From: Oscillospiraceae bacterium
Lineage (GTDB): Bacteria > Bacillota > Clostridia > Oscillospirales > Oscillospiraceae
Length of the DNA stretch: 7,717 bases
Reading direction: 5' to 3'
NCBI GenBank assembly: GCA_017624645.1
Contig: JAGAMQ010000036.1
Span: forward strand, 1-7,717
The notes under the pieces were generated by a model. It was not told the origin of the DNA and did not search any database. It worked only from the letters and a program-made list of their open reading frames with translations. The translations under genes and the position numbers were made by a program. Positions 1 through 6,814 of this stretch are shown here, in pieces. Numbering within the stretch: position 1 is the stretch's first letter; every line of letters begins with the position of its first letter.

Positions 1-596
1 CGGGCATGACCGAAAAGCAGCTGCAGGCAGAGCTTGTGTACTGTGTTCTGAAAAACGGTGGGGACAATGTGTCCTTTGACCCTATTGTGGTGTCCGGTCC
101 CAATACAAGCCTACCCCACGGTGTCCCGGGAGACCGTGTGCTGCAGCCGGGTGATTTTATCACTTTGGACTTTGGTGCTTTGTACCAGCGCTACTGCGCC
201 GATATGACCCGTACCGTGGCACTGGGGTATGCCACGGAGGAAATGCGTAAGGTCTATGATACCGTCCTGGCAGCCCAAAACGCCGCCATTGCTGCCACCA
301 AGCCGGGGATCCCCGGCAAGCAGATCGATGCCATTGCCCGGAAGATCATAGCCGATGCCGGCTACGGTGCCTACTTCGGCCATGGCTACGGTCACGGTCT
401 GGGTCTGCAGATCCATGAGGATCCCAACTGCAATCCTGCCGGCGATGTGATCATGGAGCCGGGCATGGTGGCGTCGGCAGAGCCGGGTATTTACCTGCCG
501 GGAAAATTCGGCGTGCGCATCGAGGATGTGGTGATCTTTACCGCTGAAGGCTGTGAAAACATTACTACCAGTCCGAAAGAACTGATAATTGTGTAA
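1..596 (+). CDS. M24-family Xaa-Pro aminopeptidase (aminopeptidase P type), 5' end cut off
   Basis: Metallopeptidase of the pita-bread fold, expected to remove an N-terminal residue next to proline from peptides in the cytosol. The reading frame is open to the left edge (codon 3-5 is Gly), and the ATG at 6 lies inside the conserved G-M-T-E segment, so it is not the true start. The N-terminal creatinase-like domain is outside the window. Counting from that Met, the family's dinuclear metal ligands are all visible: D55 (LDFGA), D66 (CADMTRT), H130 (GYGHGLG), E159 (SAEPGIY) and E173 (RIEDV). The assisting histidines H38, H126 and H137 are also present, with the same H-x3-H-x6-H spacing as E. coli PepP. 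The catalytic domain therefore looks intact. It lies directly upstream of efp, a common Firmicute arrangement (yqhT–efp in Bacillus). Exact substrate preference (aminopeptidase P versus dipeptidase) cannot be read from this fragment. Confidence 0.93.
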   Translation, partial: GMTEKQLQAELVYCVLKNGGDNVSFDPIVVSGPNTSLPHGVPGDRVLQPGDFITLDFGALYQRYCADMTRTVALGYATEEMRKVYDTVLAAQNAAIAATKPGIPGKQIDAIARKIIADAGYGAYFGHGYGHGLGLQIHEDPNCNPAGDVIMEPGMVASAEPGIYLPGKFGVRIEDVVIFTAEGCENITTSPKELIIV

Positions 597-624
597 GTTG
601 CTTGTAAAAAACTTGATTTTGGTA

Positions 625-653
625 TTGCAATATCCGGTATTTTGCGATATAAT
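625..653 (+). promoter_or_regulatory. Sigma-A-type promoter of efp
   Basis: A perfect -10 hexamer TATAAT (648-653) lies 17 bases downstream of a -35-like TTGCAA (625-630). Transcription would start near 660, giving a leader of about 55 bases before efp. The leader holds a small 5-bp hairpin (CGCCC 680-684 with GGGCG 689-693) just before the ribosome binding site. The promoter makes efp transcription at least partly independent of the upstream peptidase gene. Based on sequence match only. Confidence 0.7.
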
Positions 654-714
654 GTATGCGCTAAAGCTATGAAAAAATACGCCCCTGTGGGCGAAAACCT
701 AGGAGGACAATACA

Positions 715-1275
715 ATGATTTCTGTCAGCGATTTCAGAAATGGCATTACCTTTGACATGGATGGCAAGGTCATGCAGATCATCGAGTTCCAGCATGTCAA
801 GCCCGGCAAGGGAGCTGCCTTCGTCCGTGTTAAGATGAAGAACGTCATCACCGGCGGCGTAACGGAAACCACCTTTAACCCCAACGATAAGTACCCCACC
901 GCTTACATTGAGAGAAAGAAGATGGAGTACTCCTACAGCGACGGCGATCTGTACTACTTCATGGATCCCGAGAGCTATGAGCTGATCCCCATTGAGAAGA
1001 GCACTCTGGACGATAGCTTCCGCTTCGTCAAGGAGAATGACACCTGCACCGTCATGAGCTACAAGGGTAACGTGTTCGGCGTCGAGCCTCCCCGTTTTGT
1101 GGAGCTGGAAGTCACCGCTACCGAGCCCGGCTTCGCCGGCAACACCGCTACCAACACCCTGAAGCCCGCCACTGTGGAGACCGGTGCTGAGGTGAAGGTG
1201 CCCCTGTTCATCAACGAGGGCGAGAAGATCCAGATCGATACCACCACCGGTGAGTATCTGGGTCGTGCAAAGTAA
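715..1275 (+). CDS. efp: Elongation factor P
   Basis: EF-P binds ribosomes stalled on consecutive prolines, between the P and E sites, and promotes peptide bond formation. At 186 residues it has the standard family length. The N-terminal KOW-like domain carries the loop V28-K-P-G-K32-G-A-A; K32 sits where the post-translationally modified lysine lies in Bacillus and E. coli EF-P. Two OB-type domains follow. The C-terminal one holds the family signature [10 protein letters not shown] at about 139-148, and the protein ends V-D/I-D-T-x-T-G-E-Y-L-x-R-A-K-like, as in most bacteria. The start is set by a perfect AGGAGG at 701-706, eight bases before the ATG. No lysine-modifying enzyme (EpmA/EpmB/YmfI type) is encoded here, so the modification state is unknown. 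The next gene follows after 11 bases and is probably co-transcribed. Confidence 0.98.
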   Translation: MISVSDFRNGITFDMDGKVMQIIEFQHVKPGKGAAFVRVKMKNVITGGVTETTFNPNDKYPTAYIERKKMEYSYSDGDLYYFMDPESYELIPIEKSTLDDSFRFVKENDTCTVMSYKGNVFGVEPPRFVELEVTATEPGFAGNTATNTLKPATVETGAEVKVPLFINEGEKIQIDTTTGEYLGRAK

Positions 1276-1286
1276 GGAGTGTATTT

Positions 1287-1766
1287 ATGACCATTTCTGA
1301 AAAGGCTGCTTATCAGAAGGGCCTGATGGACGGTCTGAATCTGGATACCGAGAAGCCCGAGGGCAAGATGATCGCCTCTATCGTGGAACTGCTGGGTGAC
1401 ATTGCCAAGCGGATCACCGATATCGAGGAGACCACCATCGCGATTTCCGACGAGTTGGACGAGATCGAAGAGGATCTGGACGCCATCGAAGACTTCATCA
1501 TGGACTATGATGAGGACGAGGATGACGATGAAGACGAGGACTACGAGGACGACTTTGCCAATTACGACGAGGACGACTTCGAGGATGAAGGCTTCGACTT
1601 CGGCGACGAGGAGACCACCATCTATGAGGTGACCTGCGCCTGTGGCTGCGTCATCGACTTTGATGAGGAGACCCTGGAAGCCGGTTCCATGGAATGTCCC
1701 GAGTGCGGCGAGACTCTGGAGTTCTCCGTAGAAGAGGACGAAGAGGAAGAAACCGAAGAGGAATAA
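1287..1766 (+). CDS. CD1247-like acidic protein with C-terminal cysteine cluster (zinc-ribbon-like), function unknown
   Basis: A 159-residue protein that matches, from memory, a conserved Clostridia family found beside efp (named after C. difficile CD1247). Three parts are visible. The N-terminal helical segment (about 1-70) has the family-like opening K-A-A-Y-x-K-G-L-M-D-G-L and a predicted coiled-coil-like stretch rich in I/L and E/D. A very acidic linker (about 73-112) is almost entirely D/E with a few aromatics. The C-terminal part has C117, C119, C121, then C137-P-E-C140, consistent with a small zinc ribbon, and an E-rich tail to the end. The first cysteine group is C-x-C-x-C rather than the usual C-x2-C. 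The start is supported by AAGGAG (1274-1279), which overlaps the efp stop codon, with 7-base spacing. A terminator follows directly. Co-transcription with efp hints at a role linked to translation, but no function is established. Confidence 0.85.
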   Translation: MTISEKAAYQKGLMDGLNLDTEKPEGKMIASIVELLGDIAKRITDIEETTIAISDELDEIEEDLDAIEDFIMDYDEDEDDDEDEDYEDDFANYDEDDFEDEGFDFGDEETTIYEVTCACGCVIDFDEETLEAGSMECPECGETLEFSVEEDEEEETEEE

Positions 1767-1780
1767 TCCCCAAACAACAA

Positions 1781-1814
1781 ACGCCTGCTGACCAAAGGGT
1801 CAGCAGGCGTTTTC
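1781..1814 (+). terminator. Intrinsic terminator of the efp operon
   Basis: A perfect 13-bp GC-rich stem (1781-1793 with 1798-1810) with a 4-base loop, followed by a short T-run (1810-1813). It lies 14 bases after the stop codon of the acidic-protein gene. Its other side carries only a loose T-rich stretch, so it serves mainly the + strand. Confidence 0.88.
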
Positions 1815-1839
1815 ATTGGTTGTCTTTGGTACAACCTAT

Positions 1840-1880
1840 ACGAAACACGGGACTGTTCCGAACAGTCCCGTGTTTGTCGT
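1840..1880. terminator. Long hairpin between convergent operons, possible bidirectional terminator
   Basis: A perfect 15-bp inverted repeat (1843-1857 with 1861-1875) around a 3-base loop. The arm ends are A3/T3, so a short U-run is available in either direction. Four further pairs (1840-1843 with 1877-1880) could form across a 2-base bulge if the ends are re-paired. It lies about 45 bases past the end of the minus-strand mreB gene and just past the efp-operon terminator. This fits a stop for the recD2–comF–mreB transcript and a back-up stop for the + strand. The U-tract is weak in both orientations. Confidence 0.6.
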
Positions 1881-1925
1881 AATGGTTTTCCCAACTTTGC
1901 CGGGTCAGCCATCCCATCCCGGAGG

Positions 1926-2971
1926 TTATGCCTGACGCATTAAGCGCTTTCTTGCGATATTGATGGGACCTTCTTTCATGGTGTTGATCCACGCAAGACT
2001 CTTGCCGCAGCCGATGGCAACGCAGGAATCCGGATCGTCGGCAATGGTGCAGGGGATGCCGGTGCGCTCGGTAAGGAGCATATCCATACCGGCAATCTGA
2101 CAGCCACCACCGGTAAGGGTAATGCCGTTTTCTGCAATGTCGCCTACCAGCTCCGGGGAGGTGTCTTCCAAAACGGACTGAACCTCGTCGGCAATGTGTC
2201 TTGCCAAACGGCTCAATACCGTGTAAATCTCCGAAGACAGCAAAGTCAGCTCCCGGGGCATACCGTTCTTGGCATCCCGGCCCTTGACCAGCATGCTCAC
2301 ATCCTCCTGTCGGGGGTAGACACAGCCAATTTGAATTTTGATGTCTTCAGCGGTGGTCTGTCCGATGATGACACCGTGCTTACGGCGGATGTACGGGCAA
2401 TGGCTTCGTCGAAGGCGACGCCTGCTACCTTTATGGAGGAGGAAGTGGCAACGCCACTCATGGAAAGCACAGCAATATCGGTGGTGCCGCCACCGATATC
2501 CACCACCATATGTCCGTTGGGTCCGCTGATGTCCAGACCGGCGCCTAAGGCAGCAGCCATAGGCTCCTCAATGAGGTAGACCCGTCGGGCACCGGCTTCA
2601 ATGACGGCGTTGATGACGGTCCGTTCTTCCACCTCGGTGATGCCGCTGGGCACACTGACCACAACTCTGGGCTTGGGGGTGAAGAGGGAGGACTTGGAAA
2701 CGCTGTTGAAAAGGATCTGCAGCATTTTCACGGTCATTTCGTGGTCGGAAATCACGCCGTCCTTCAGAGGATGCATGGCAACCACGTTGCCGGGGGTGCG
2801 ACCCAGCATATTACGGGCAGCACCACCCACCTGCAGGACCTTGCCGGTGTTTCTGTCTACGGCAATTACGGAGGGTTCCCGGATCACAATGCCTTTCCCT
2901 TCTGCGTTGAAAAGAACATTGGAGGTGCCCAGATCGATACCCAGGTCATTGGAGAAAAAATGAAAACGCAT
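1926..2971 (-). pseudogene. mreB: MreB-type rod-shape actin homolog, interrupted by a 1-base frameshift
   Basis: MreB is a bacterial actin that polymerises under the membrane and guides lateral wall synthesis. The first frame (2971 down to 2297) gives phosphate-1 (G11-I-D-L-G-T-S-N), connect-1 (I-E-E-P-M-A-A-A-L-G-A-G, 134-145) and phosphate-2 (V-V-D-I-G-G-G-T-T-D, 156-165). After I-A-R193 it turns into low-complexity residues and stops. The -1 frame continues exactly where expected with I-R-R-K-H-G, T-A-E-D-I-K and the adenosine motif T-L-T-G-G-G, ending in M-R-Q-A at 1926. Adding one base at about 2393 (Arg-Tyr-Ile instead of Arg-Thr-Ser) restores 348 residues, a normal MreB length. There is no slippery heptamer at the break. 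V185 also stands where the family usually has Asp (G-D-x-x-D-E). SD AGGTGA (2978-2983) lies 6 bases before the ATG, 16 bases after comF. Mbl or another MreB paralog is possible. True pseudogene versus sequencing error is undecided. Confidence 0.88.
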
Positions 2972-2987
2972 ATTCTATCACCTACAG

Positions 2988-3641
2988 TTAGATTTTATCT
3001 TGTCTTGCAGCCGCTACAGCGGCGAGGGTAACGCTCTTTGCGCCGGCAGTCAAAAGTATTCTGGCACATTCCGATGCGGTAGCACCGGTGGTGATCACGT
3101 CATCCAGCAGCAGGATCCGCTTTCCCTCCAGCAATGCCGGGTTTACCGCTTTGTAAGCGCCCAGCACATTGGCTCTGCGCCGGGCAGCATCGGCAAGGCC
3201 GGATTGGGGAGGGGCGTTGCGTATCTTTTTCAGGAACCTGCGGATTTGACAGCCGGTTTCTTTTTGTAAGTTTTGACAGATGAGCTGCGCCTGATCGTAC
3301 CCGCGGCGAAAATTACGCCAAGGTCCAATGGGGATCCATGTTGCCACATCCCAGTCTGCAAAGCCTTCTTTTTCCATGTGCATGGCCAGTAACCTTGCAT
3401 AGCTTTCGGCATACTTTCGGCGGTTGCGGAACTTGAACCGGTGGATACTGCTGCGCACATCATCCTTATAATACCATAACGCGGTCCATTGTGCAACAAA
3501 AGGAATATTTCTTTTTCCGTGGGTAAATTCCCGGGCGTTTATACGGCAGGAATGGCACAGATCGGTAACATTGCTGTCCAGTATCCGCTGGCACAGCACA
3601 CATTTGGGCGGATATATAAGATTCAGAAATCTTCTCAGCAT
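2988..3641 (-). CDS. comF: ComF family protein (phosphoribosyltransferase-like)
   Basis: ComF proteins are cytosolic and needed for natural transformation in several bacteria, at the step where incoming single-stranded DNA is handled. The 217 residues show the full family layout. An N-terminal zinc finger has C14-x2-C17 and C29-x2-C32 after the typical L-I-Y-P-P-K opening. Next come the F-K-F-R-x-R segment (69-74) and the R-G-Y-D-Q-A motif (113-118). The phosphoribosyltransferase PRPP-binding site is R-I-L-L-L-D-D-V-I-T-T-G-A-T (175-188), with D180/D181. Length is normal and no motif is broken. It starts one base after the recD2 stop codon (TGA-C-ATG) with an SD-like AAAGGA (3650-3655) inside the recD2 end, so translation is probably coupled. 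Whether the host is naturally competent cannot be seen, because no comE/comG genes are in the window. Many non-competent Firmicutes keep comF. Confidence 0.95.
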   Translation of the reverse strand: MLRRFLNLIYPPKCVLCQRILDSNVTDLCHSCRINAREFTHGKRNIPFVAQWTALWYYKDDVRSSIHRFKFRNRRKYAESYARLLAMHMEKEGFADWDVATWIPIGPWRNFRRGYDQAQLICQNLQKETGCQIRRFLKKIRNAPPQSGLADAARRRANVLGAYKAVNPALLEGKRILLLDDVITTGATASECARILLTAGAKSVTLAAVAAARQDKI

Positions 3642-3642
3642 G

Positions 3643-5847
3643 TCAGGAGTCCTTTCCCTGCAGACGAAGCTTCAGTCCGGTGTAGCGGCGGTTTACCTTG
3701 GCGTTGCGGGTCATGACCGCCACGGTTTCCTCCCGTCCCACAATGATCAGCAGTTCTCTTGCCCGGGTAATGGCGGTGTAGAGGATGCTGCGGTTGAGTA
3801 AGTATTGAGAACCGCCCCATGCGGCGAGGATCACGGCGCGGTATTCGCTGCCCTGACTTTTGTGGACCGTCATGGCATAGGCAGGCTCCAACTCTCCTAA
3901 CTGAGTAAAGTCGTAGGTAACCTCCCGGTCGTCAAAAACCACCACCAACTCCTCGGCAGCGGTGTCAATACTGCGGATAATACCCACATCTCCGTTGAAG
4001 ACACCGGAACCGATGGCAGAACCGTCGGTTTTCTTCCAAAGGATGTCATAATTGTTTCGAACCTGCATTACCCGGTCACCTTCCCGGAAGGTAAATTCGC
4101 CATATTGCCGCTGCTGCTTGTTGGGGGATGCCGGGTTCAGAGCCGCCTGCAGAAGCTTGTTGAGACTGGCAGTGCCTGCAGCCCCCTTCTTGGTGGGGGA
4201 CAGCACCTGGATCTGCTCCGGGGAGATGCCCATATTTTTGGGCAGTCTGGTGGCACAAAGTCCGGCGATGGTCTGACCCACCGATTCTTCCGAGGGGGCG
4301 CTTAAAAAGAAAAAGTCATTTTTTACATCCCGAAGCTGGGGAAGCTCTCCTTGATTTACCCGGTGGGCATTCATAACGATAAGGCTTTGCTGTGCCTGCC
4401 GGAAAATCTGGGTCAGATGTACCGAGGGCAGCATGCCGCTGCGCAGCATATCGCTGAAAGGCGAGCCGGGACCCACAGGGGGGAGCTGGTCAGGGTCGCC
4501 GATGAGGATGATCCTTGCTTTTGGGGGGATAGCCTGCAACAGACTGTGCAGCAGCCCCACATCCACCATGGACATTTCGTCCACGATCACTGCGTCGGCC
4601 TTTAAAGGATTACGCTCGTCCCGGACAAAGAACAGCTGTCCTGTGTGAGGATCTACCGTTGCTTCCAAAAGTCGGTGGATGGTGGAGGCGTCCCGGCCGG
4701 TGACCTCGGTCATGCGTTTGGCGGCACGGCCCGTGGGGGCTGCCAGGACGCACTTGAGGCCCATCTGCTCAAACAGAGAGAGGATCCCGCCCATAATGGT
4801 GGTCTTACCGGTACCGGGACCGCCGGTGATCAGCAGAAGACCGGAGGTGGCAGCATCCCGGATGGCTTGGGTCTGCTGCTCTGAATAAGAGATTCCCAGG
4901 CTTTGCTGTGCCTGCCTCAGCAGCTTTTCCAACCGGGCAGGGGCGGCGTGAGCGGTATGGGCGAAAGCAAGCAGCTGCCGGCAGCAGTGGACCTCCGCTT
5001 GGTATAGCTCCGGCAGATAGAGAATTCCGATGCCGGCAAGCCGGTCGGCAACCAGCCTTTCGGCTTCCAAAAGGCGGTTAATACCCTCCCGGACCGTATC
5101 GTTGCCAACTGTCAGCAGCAGGGCAGTGGCGCCTACCAGTTTTTCTTCCGGAAGGAAGCTGTGCCCACCTTGCAGATTGTAACGCAGCTCAAAGAGAATT
5201 CCCGCTTCCACCCGTCGTGGATCATCTCCGGCAACACCCATTTGGATGGCAAACTGATCCACTGCACCGAAGGGCGCACCCAGTGCCTCGTCCATCAAAA
5301 GGTAGGGGTCGTCGTAGAGCATATCTATGGTGCAGTCTCCGTAAAGCTTGTAGGTCTTCACCGCCAGCTCTGCAGGCAGGTGGTGCAGGGCAAAAAACTC
5401 CATAAGATGCCGCAGCCCTACCTGCAGCCGGAATTCCTCGCCGATGGCCTTTGCCTTCATTTCGGAGATGCCGGAGACTTCTGCAAGCCTTGCAGGCTCC
5501 TGCTCCATGATCCGCAAGGTATCCTCTCCAAACCGGTCTACGATCCGGGCAGCCAGCTTGGGACCGATACCTTTGACGATCCGTCCGGACAGGTAGCCAA
5601 GGATCTCCGGGGAGGACTGGGGCATCAGCCGCTCCAAAAATTCCGCCTCAAACTGCTTTCCGTAGTTGGAATGGCTGCTCCATTTTCCTGTGACCATCAG
5701 CCGTTCACCTACGGTGGGCAGGGGGACGGTGCCCACCACCGTTACGGTCTGTCCATCCTGACAGCGCAGACGCAGTACGCAGTATCCGTTATCATAGTTC
5801 TGAAAAACCACACCGGCGATAACGCCCTGGAGGATCTCCAATTCCAT
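3643..5847 (-). CDS. recD2: RecD2-type SF1B ATP-dependent DNA helicase
   Basis: A 5'-to-3' DNA helicase of the RecD2/TraA-like group, working in DNA repair and replication without RecB/RecC. It has 734 residues, the usual length. An N-terminal OB-like domain (about 1-75) is followed by a tandem helix-hairpin-helix region (about 90-140; V-K-G-I-G-P-K-L-A and V-S-G-I-S-E-M-K-A), both typical of RecD2 and absent from RecD of RecBCD. Helicase motifs run in order: Walker A G-G-P-G-T-G-K-T-T (342-350), Ia A-P-T-G-R-A-A-K-R (370-378), Walker B V-D-E-M-S (422-426), III G-D-P-D-Q-L-P-P-V-G (450-459), IV T-Q-I-F-R-Q (479-484), V T-V-H-K-S-Q-G-S-E (660-668) and VI Y-T-A-I-T-R-A-R (690-697). The start has AAGGAG (5856-5861) 8 bases upstream. 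It heads the recD2–comF–mreB operon and is divergent from the atp operon. Confidence 0.97.
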   Translation of the reverse strand: MELEILQGVIAGVVFQNYDNGYCVLRLRCQDGQTVTVVGTVPLPTVGERLMVTGKWSSHSNYGKQFEAEFLERLMPQSSPEILGYLSGRIVKGIGPKLAARIVDRFGEDTLRIMEQEPARLAEVSGISEMKAKAIGEEFRLQVGLRHLMEFFALHHLPAELAVKTYKLYGDCTIDMLYDDPYLLMDEALGAPFGAVDQFAIQMGVAGDDPRRVEAGILFELRYNLQGGHSFLPEEKLVGATALLLTVGNDTVREGINRLLEAERLVADRLAGIGILYLPELYQAEVHCCRQLLAFAHTAHAAPARLEKLLRQAQQSLGISYSEQQTQAIRDAATSGLLLITGGPGTGKTTIMGGILSLFEQMGLKCVLAAPTGRAAKRMTEVTGRDASTIHRLLEATVDPHTGQLFFVRDERNPLKADAVIVDEMSMVDVGLLHSLLQAIPPKARIILIGDPDQLPPVGPGSPFSDMLRSGMLPSVHLTQIFRQAQQSLIVMNAHRVNQGELPQLRDVKNDFFFLSAPSEESVGQTIAGLCATRLPKNMGISPEQIQVLSPTKKGAAGTASLNKLLQAALNPASPNKQQRQYGEFTFREGDRVMQVRNNYDILWKKTDGSAIGSGVFNGDVGIIRSIDTAAEELVVVFDDREVTYDFTQLGELEPAYAMTVHKSQGSEYRAVILAAWGGSQYLLNRSILYTAITRARELLIIVGREETVAVMTRNAKVNRRYTGLKLRLQGKDS

Positions 5848-5869
5848 AATATAAACTCCTTATAAAAAC

Positions 5870-5899
5870 ACTATAGACAGTGTACAATATTTTCCGCAA
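5870..5899 (-). promoter_or_regulatory. Probable promoter of the recD2–comF–mreB operon
   Basis: Read on the minus strand, TTGCGG (5894-5899) and TATAGT (5870-5875) are separated by 18 bases. This places transcription start only a few bases upstream of the recD2 ribosome binding site (5856-5861). Both boxes are imperfect, and other AT-rich hexamers nearby could serve instead. A weak palindrome with A/T flanks (5904-5924) lies just upstream of the -35 box; I see no clear role for it. Confidence 0.45.
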
Positions 5900-6007
5900 A
5901 ATGAAAAGCCCCAAGGGGGATTTTTGAAAAAGTAAACTGCGTATGGGGTAAGAAAGTCAGCAGATTTGAAGAATGAATTATTTAATGGATTGTTTAAAAT
6001 ATTTTTC

Positions 6008-6036
6008 TTGCCTAATTTATAGAAAATGGATATAAT
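6008..6036 (+). promoter_or_regulatory. Sigma-A-type promoter of the ATP synthase operon
   Basis: TTGCCT (6008-6013) and a perfect TATAAT (6031-6036) are separated by exactly 17 bases in a very AT-rich stretch. Transcription would begin near 6043, about 20 bases before the first gene's ATG. This short leader leaves no room for a riboswitch or attenuator. The match fits strong constitutive expression, as expected for an atp operon. Confidence 0.8.
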
Positions 6037-6063
6037 AAAAAAATACAAAAGGCGGTGAAACAG

Positions 6064-6321
6064 ATGAAGTATTGGTCCTTACTGGTGTGGGTGACGCAAT
6101 TTGGCTTTTCTGTGCTGTTTCCTGTATGCTTTTTTTTGCTGTTGGGAAGCTGGCTGCAAAATTCCTACGGATGGGGCCAGTGGGTGATGATCCTTTGCGG
6201 CATACTGGGGGTACTGACCACCGTCCGGACGGTCAGTTCTTGTATTCGCAGCCTTCGCAAGGAAGCGGAAGAGGCAAGTGACCGGGAGGAGACTCCGATG
6301 GCATTTAATGAACATGAGTGA
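6064..6321 (+). CDS. atpZ: AtpZ/AtpI-family small membrane protein of the ATP synthase operon
   Basis: An 85-residue membrane protein at the head of the atp operon. It has two transmembrane helices (about 5-31 and 38-60) joined by a short loop. The Q-F-G-F-S-x-x-F-P...L-G-S-W-L pattern and a G-rich second helix match the F0F1 gene-1/AtpZ family. A charged tail (R-K-E-A-E-E...) would face the cytosol. Such proteins are reported to help ATP synthase assembly and, with AtpI, divalent cation supply; they are not core subunits. A GTG at 6055 is in frame. I chose the ATG at 6064 because GGCGGTG (6051-6057), a one-mismatch Shine-Dalgarno, lies 6 bases before it and would be inside the coding region with the GTG start. 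The next gene starts 11 bases after the stop. Family assignment rests on topology and position; sequence conservation in this family is low. Confidence 0.8.
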   Translation: MKYWSLLVWVTQFGFSVLFPVCFFLLLGSWLQNSYGWGQWVMILCGILGVLTTVRTVSSCIRSLRKEAEEASDREETPMAFNEHE

Positions 6322-6332
6322 GGTGTAGTGTG

Positions 6333-6803
6333 ATGAAACTGCAAGAAGCCTCTAAAAAAGAGATCAAACGAATTACCCTTGGAAGCGCCGTGCTTTTGGT
6401 GCTGATGCTGGCAGCATTTTATGTACTGTCGCTGGTTGGCGTTGGAACATTTGGTTGGCGCACTGTGGTTAGTGGATTGATCGGTACAGTGCTGGAGATT
6501 CTTTCCTTTGCCATCCTGTGTCTGACTGTTCAGAGTGTGGCAGGTATGGAAAACGGCAAGCCTATGAAGGCAAGAGTCCAGTTGGGCTATAATCTGCGGC
6601 TGTTTTTGCAGGCAGGCTGGGTGGTTGTGGCTTTTGTCATTCCTGTTTTTCAGGTGCTGCCCGCAGCGATCCCTCTTTTGTTTCCCACGGTGATCTTGTG
6701 GTATCTGCAGCTGAAGGGAAAACTGGTGACCCCCAGCGAAAGAACAGATGTCCCCCAAAAGGACGTGCCGGAGGAAGACCGGCTGGACAGCTTTGAAGCG
6801 TGA
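6333..6803 (+). CDS. atpI: ATP synthase subunit I (AtpI-like membrane protein)
   Basis: A 156-residue integral membrane protein with four hydrophobic helices (about 14-34, 43-66, 84-105, 108-126). A basic amphipathic start (K-K-E-I-K-R) and a hydrophilic, acidic C-terminal tail of about 30 residues flank them. This is the topology of the ATP synthase I family, usually found immediately before the subunit a gene. AtpI is an accessory protein that assists assembly of the c-ring in some bacteria. A GTG at 6318 overlaps the previous stop codon and is in frame. The ATG at 6333 is the better start because GAGGTG (6320-6325) lies 7 bases before it. The next gene begins 11 bases after the stop. Identification is mainly by position and topology, so it is less certain than for atpB. 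Confidence 0.8.
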   Translation: MKLQEASKKEIKRITLGSAVLLVLMLAAFYVLSLVGVGTFGWRTVVSGLIGTVLEILSFAILCLTVQSVAGMENGKPMKARVQLGYNLRLFLQAGWVVVAFVIPVFQVLPAAIPLLFPTVILWYLQLKGKLVTPSERTDVPQKDVPEEDRLDSFEA

Positions 6804-6814
6804 GGTGAAGCTCC

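Noticed and set aside
1503..1625. GA-rich repetitive stretch considered as a tandem repeat
   Set aside because: It is explained by runs of Asp/Glu codons and has no regular repeat unit.
1396..1632. 78-codon + strand frame inside the acidic-protein gene
   Set aside because: Alternate reading of GA-rich codons, giving an R/T/S-rich nonsense sequence. The main frame has a ribosome binding site and a cysteine cluster.
1855..1862. GTTC/GAAC palindrome considered as a LexA-type operator
   Set aside because: The half-sites are in the wrong order for the Firmicute LexA box (GAAC-N4-GTTC), and it is the tip of a hairpin between convergent gene ends.
2196..2579. 127-codon open frame on the + strand over the mreB break
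   Set aside because: Antisense shadow of mreB. The minus-strand frames carry the actin motifs on both sides.
5161..5865. 234-codon open frame on the + strand inside recD2
   Set aside because: It lies antisense to the well-supported recD2 helicase domain, has no ribosome binding site, and its translation resembles no protein family.
5904..5925. Small palindrome with A/T flanks resembling a terminator
   Set aside because: Only four GC pairs around a 3-base loop, with a mismatch below. No gene ends here on either strand, since both neighbours point away.
5860..6048. 62-codon minus-strand frame in the recD2/atp intergenic region
   Set aside because: AT-rich, overlaps both promoter candidates, no family resemblance and no ribosome binding site.
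6165..6758. 197-codon minus-strand frame under atpZ/atpI
   Set aside because: H/Q-rich translation, antisense to membrane genes with good ribosome binding sites and operon spacing.
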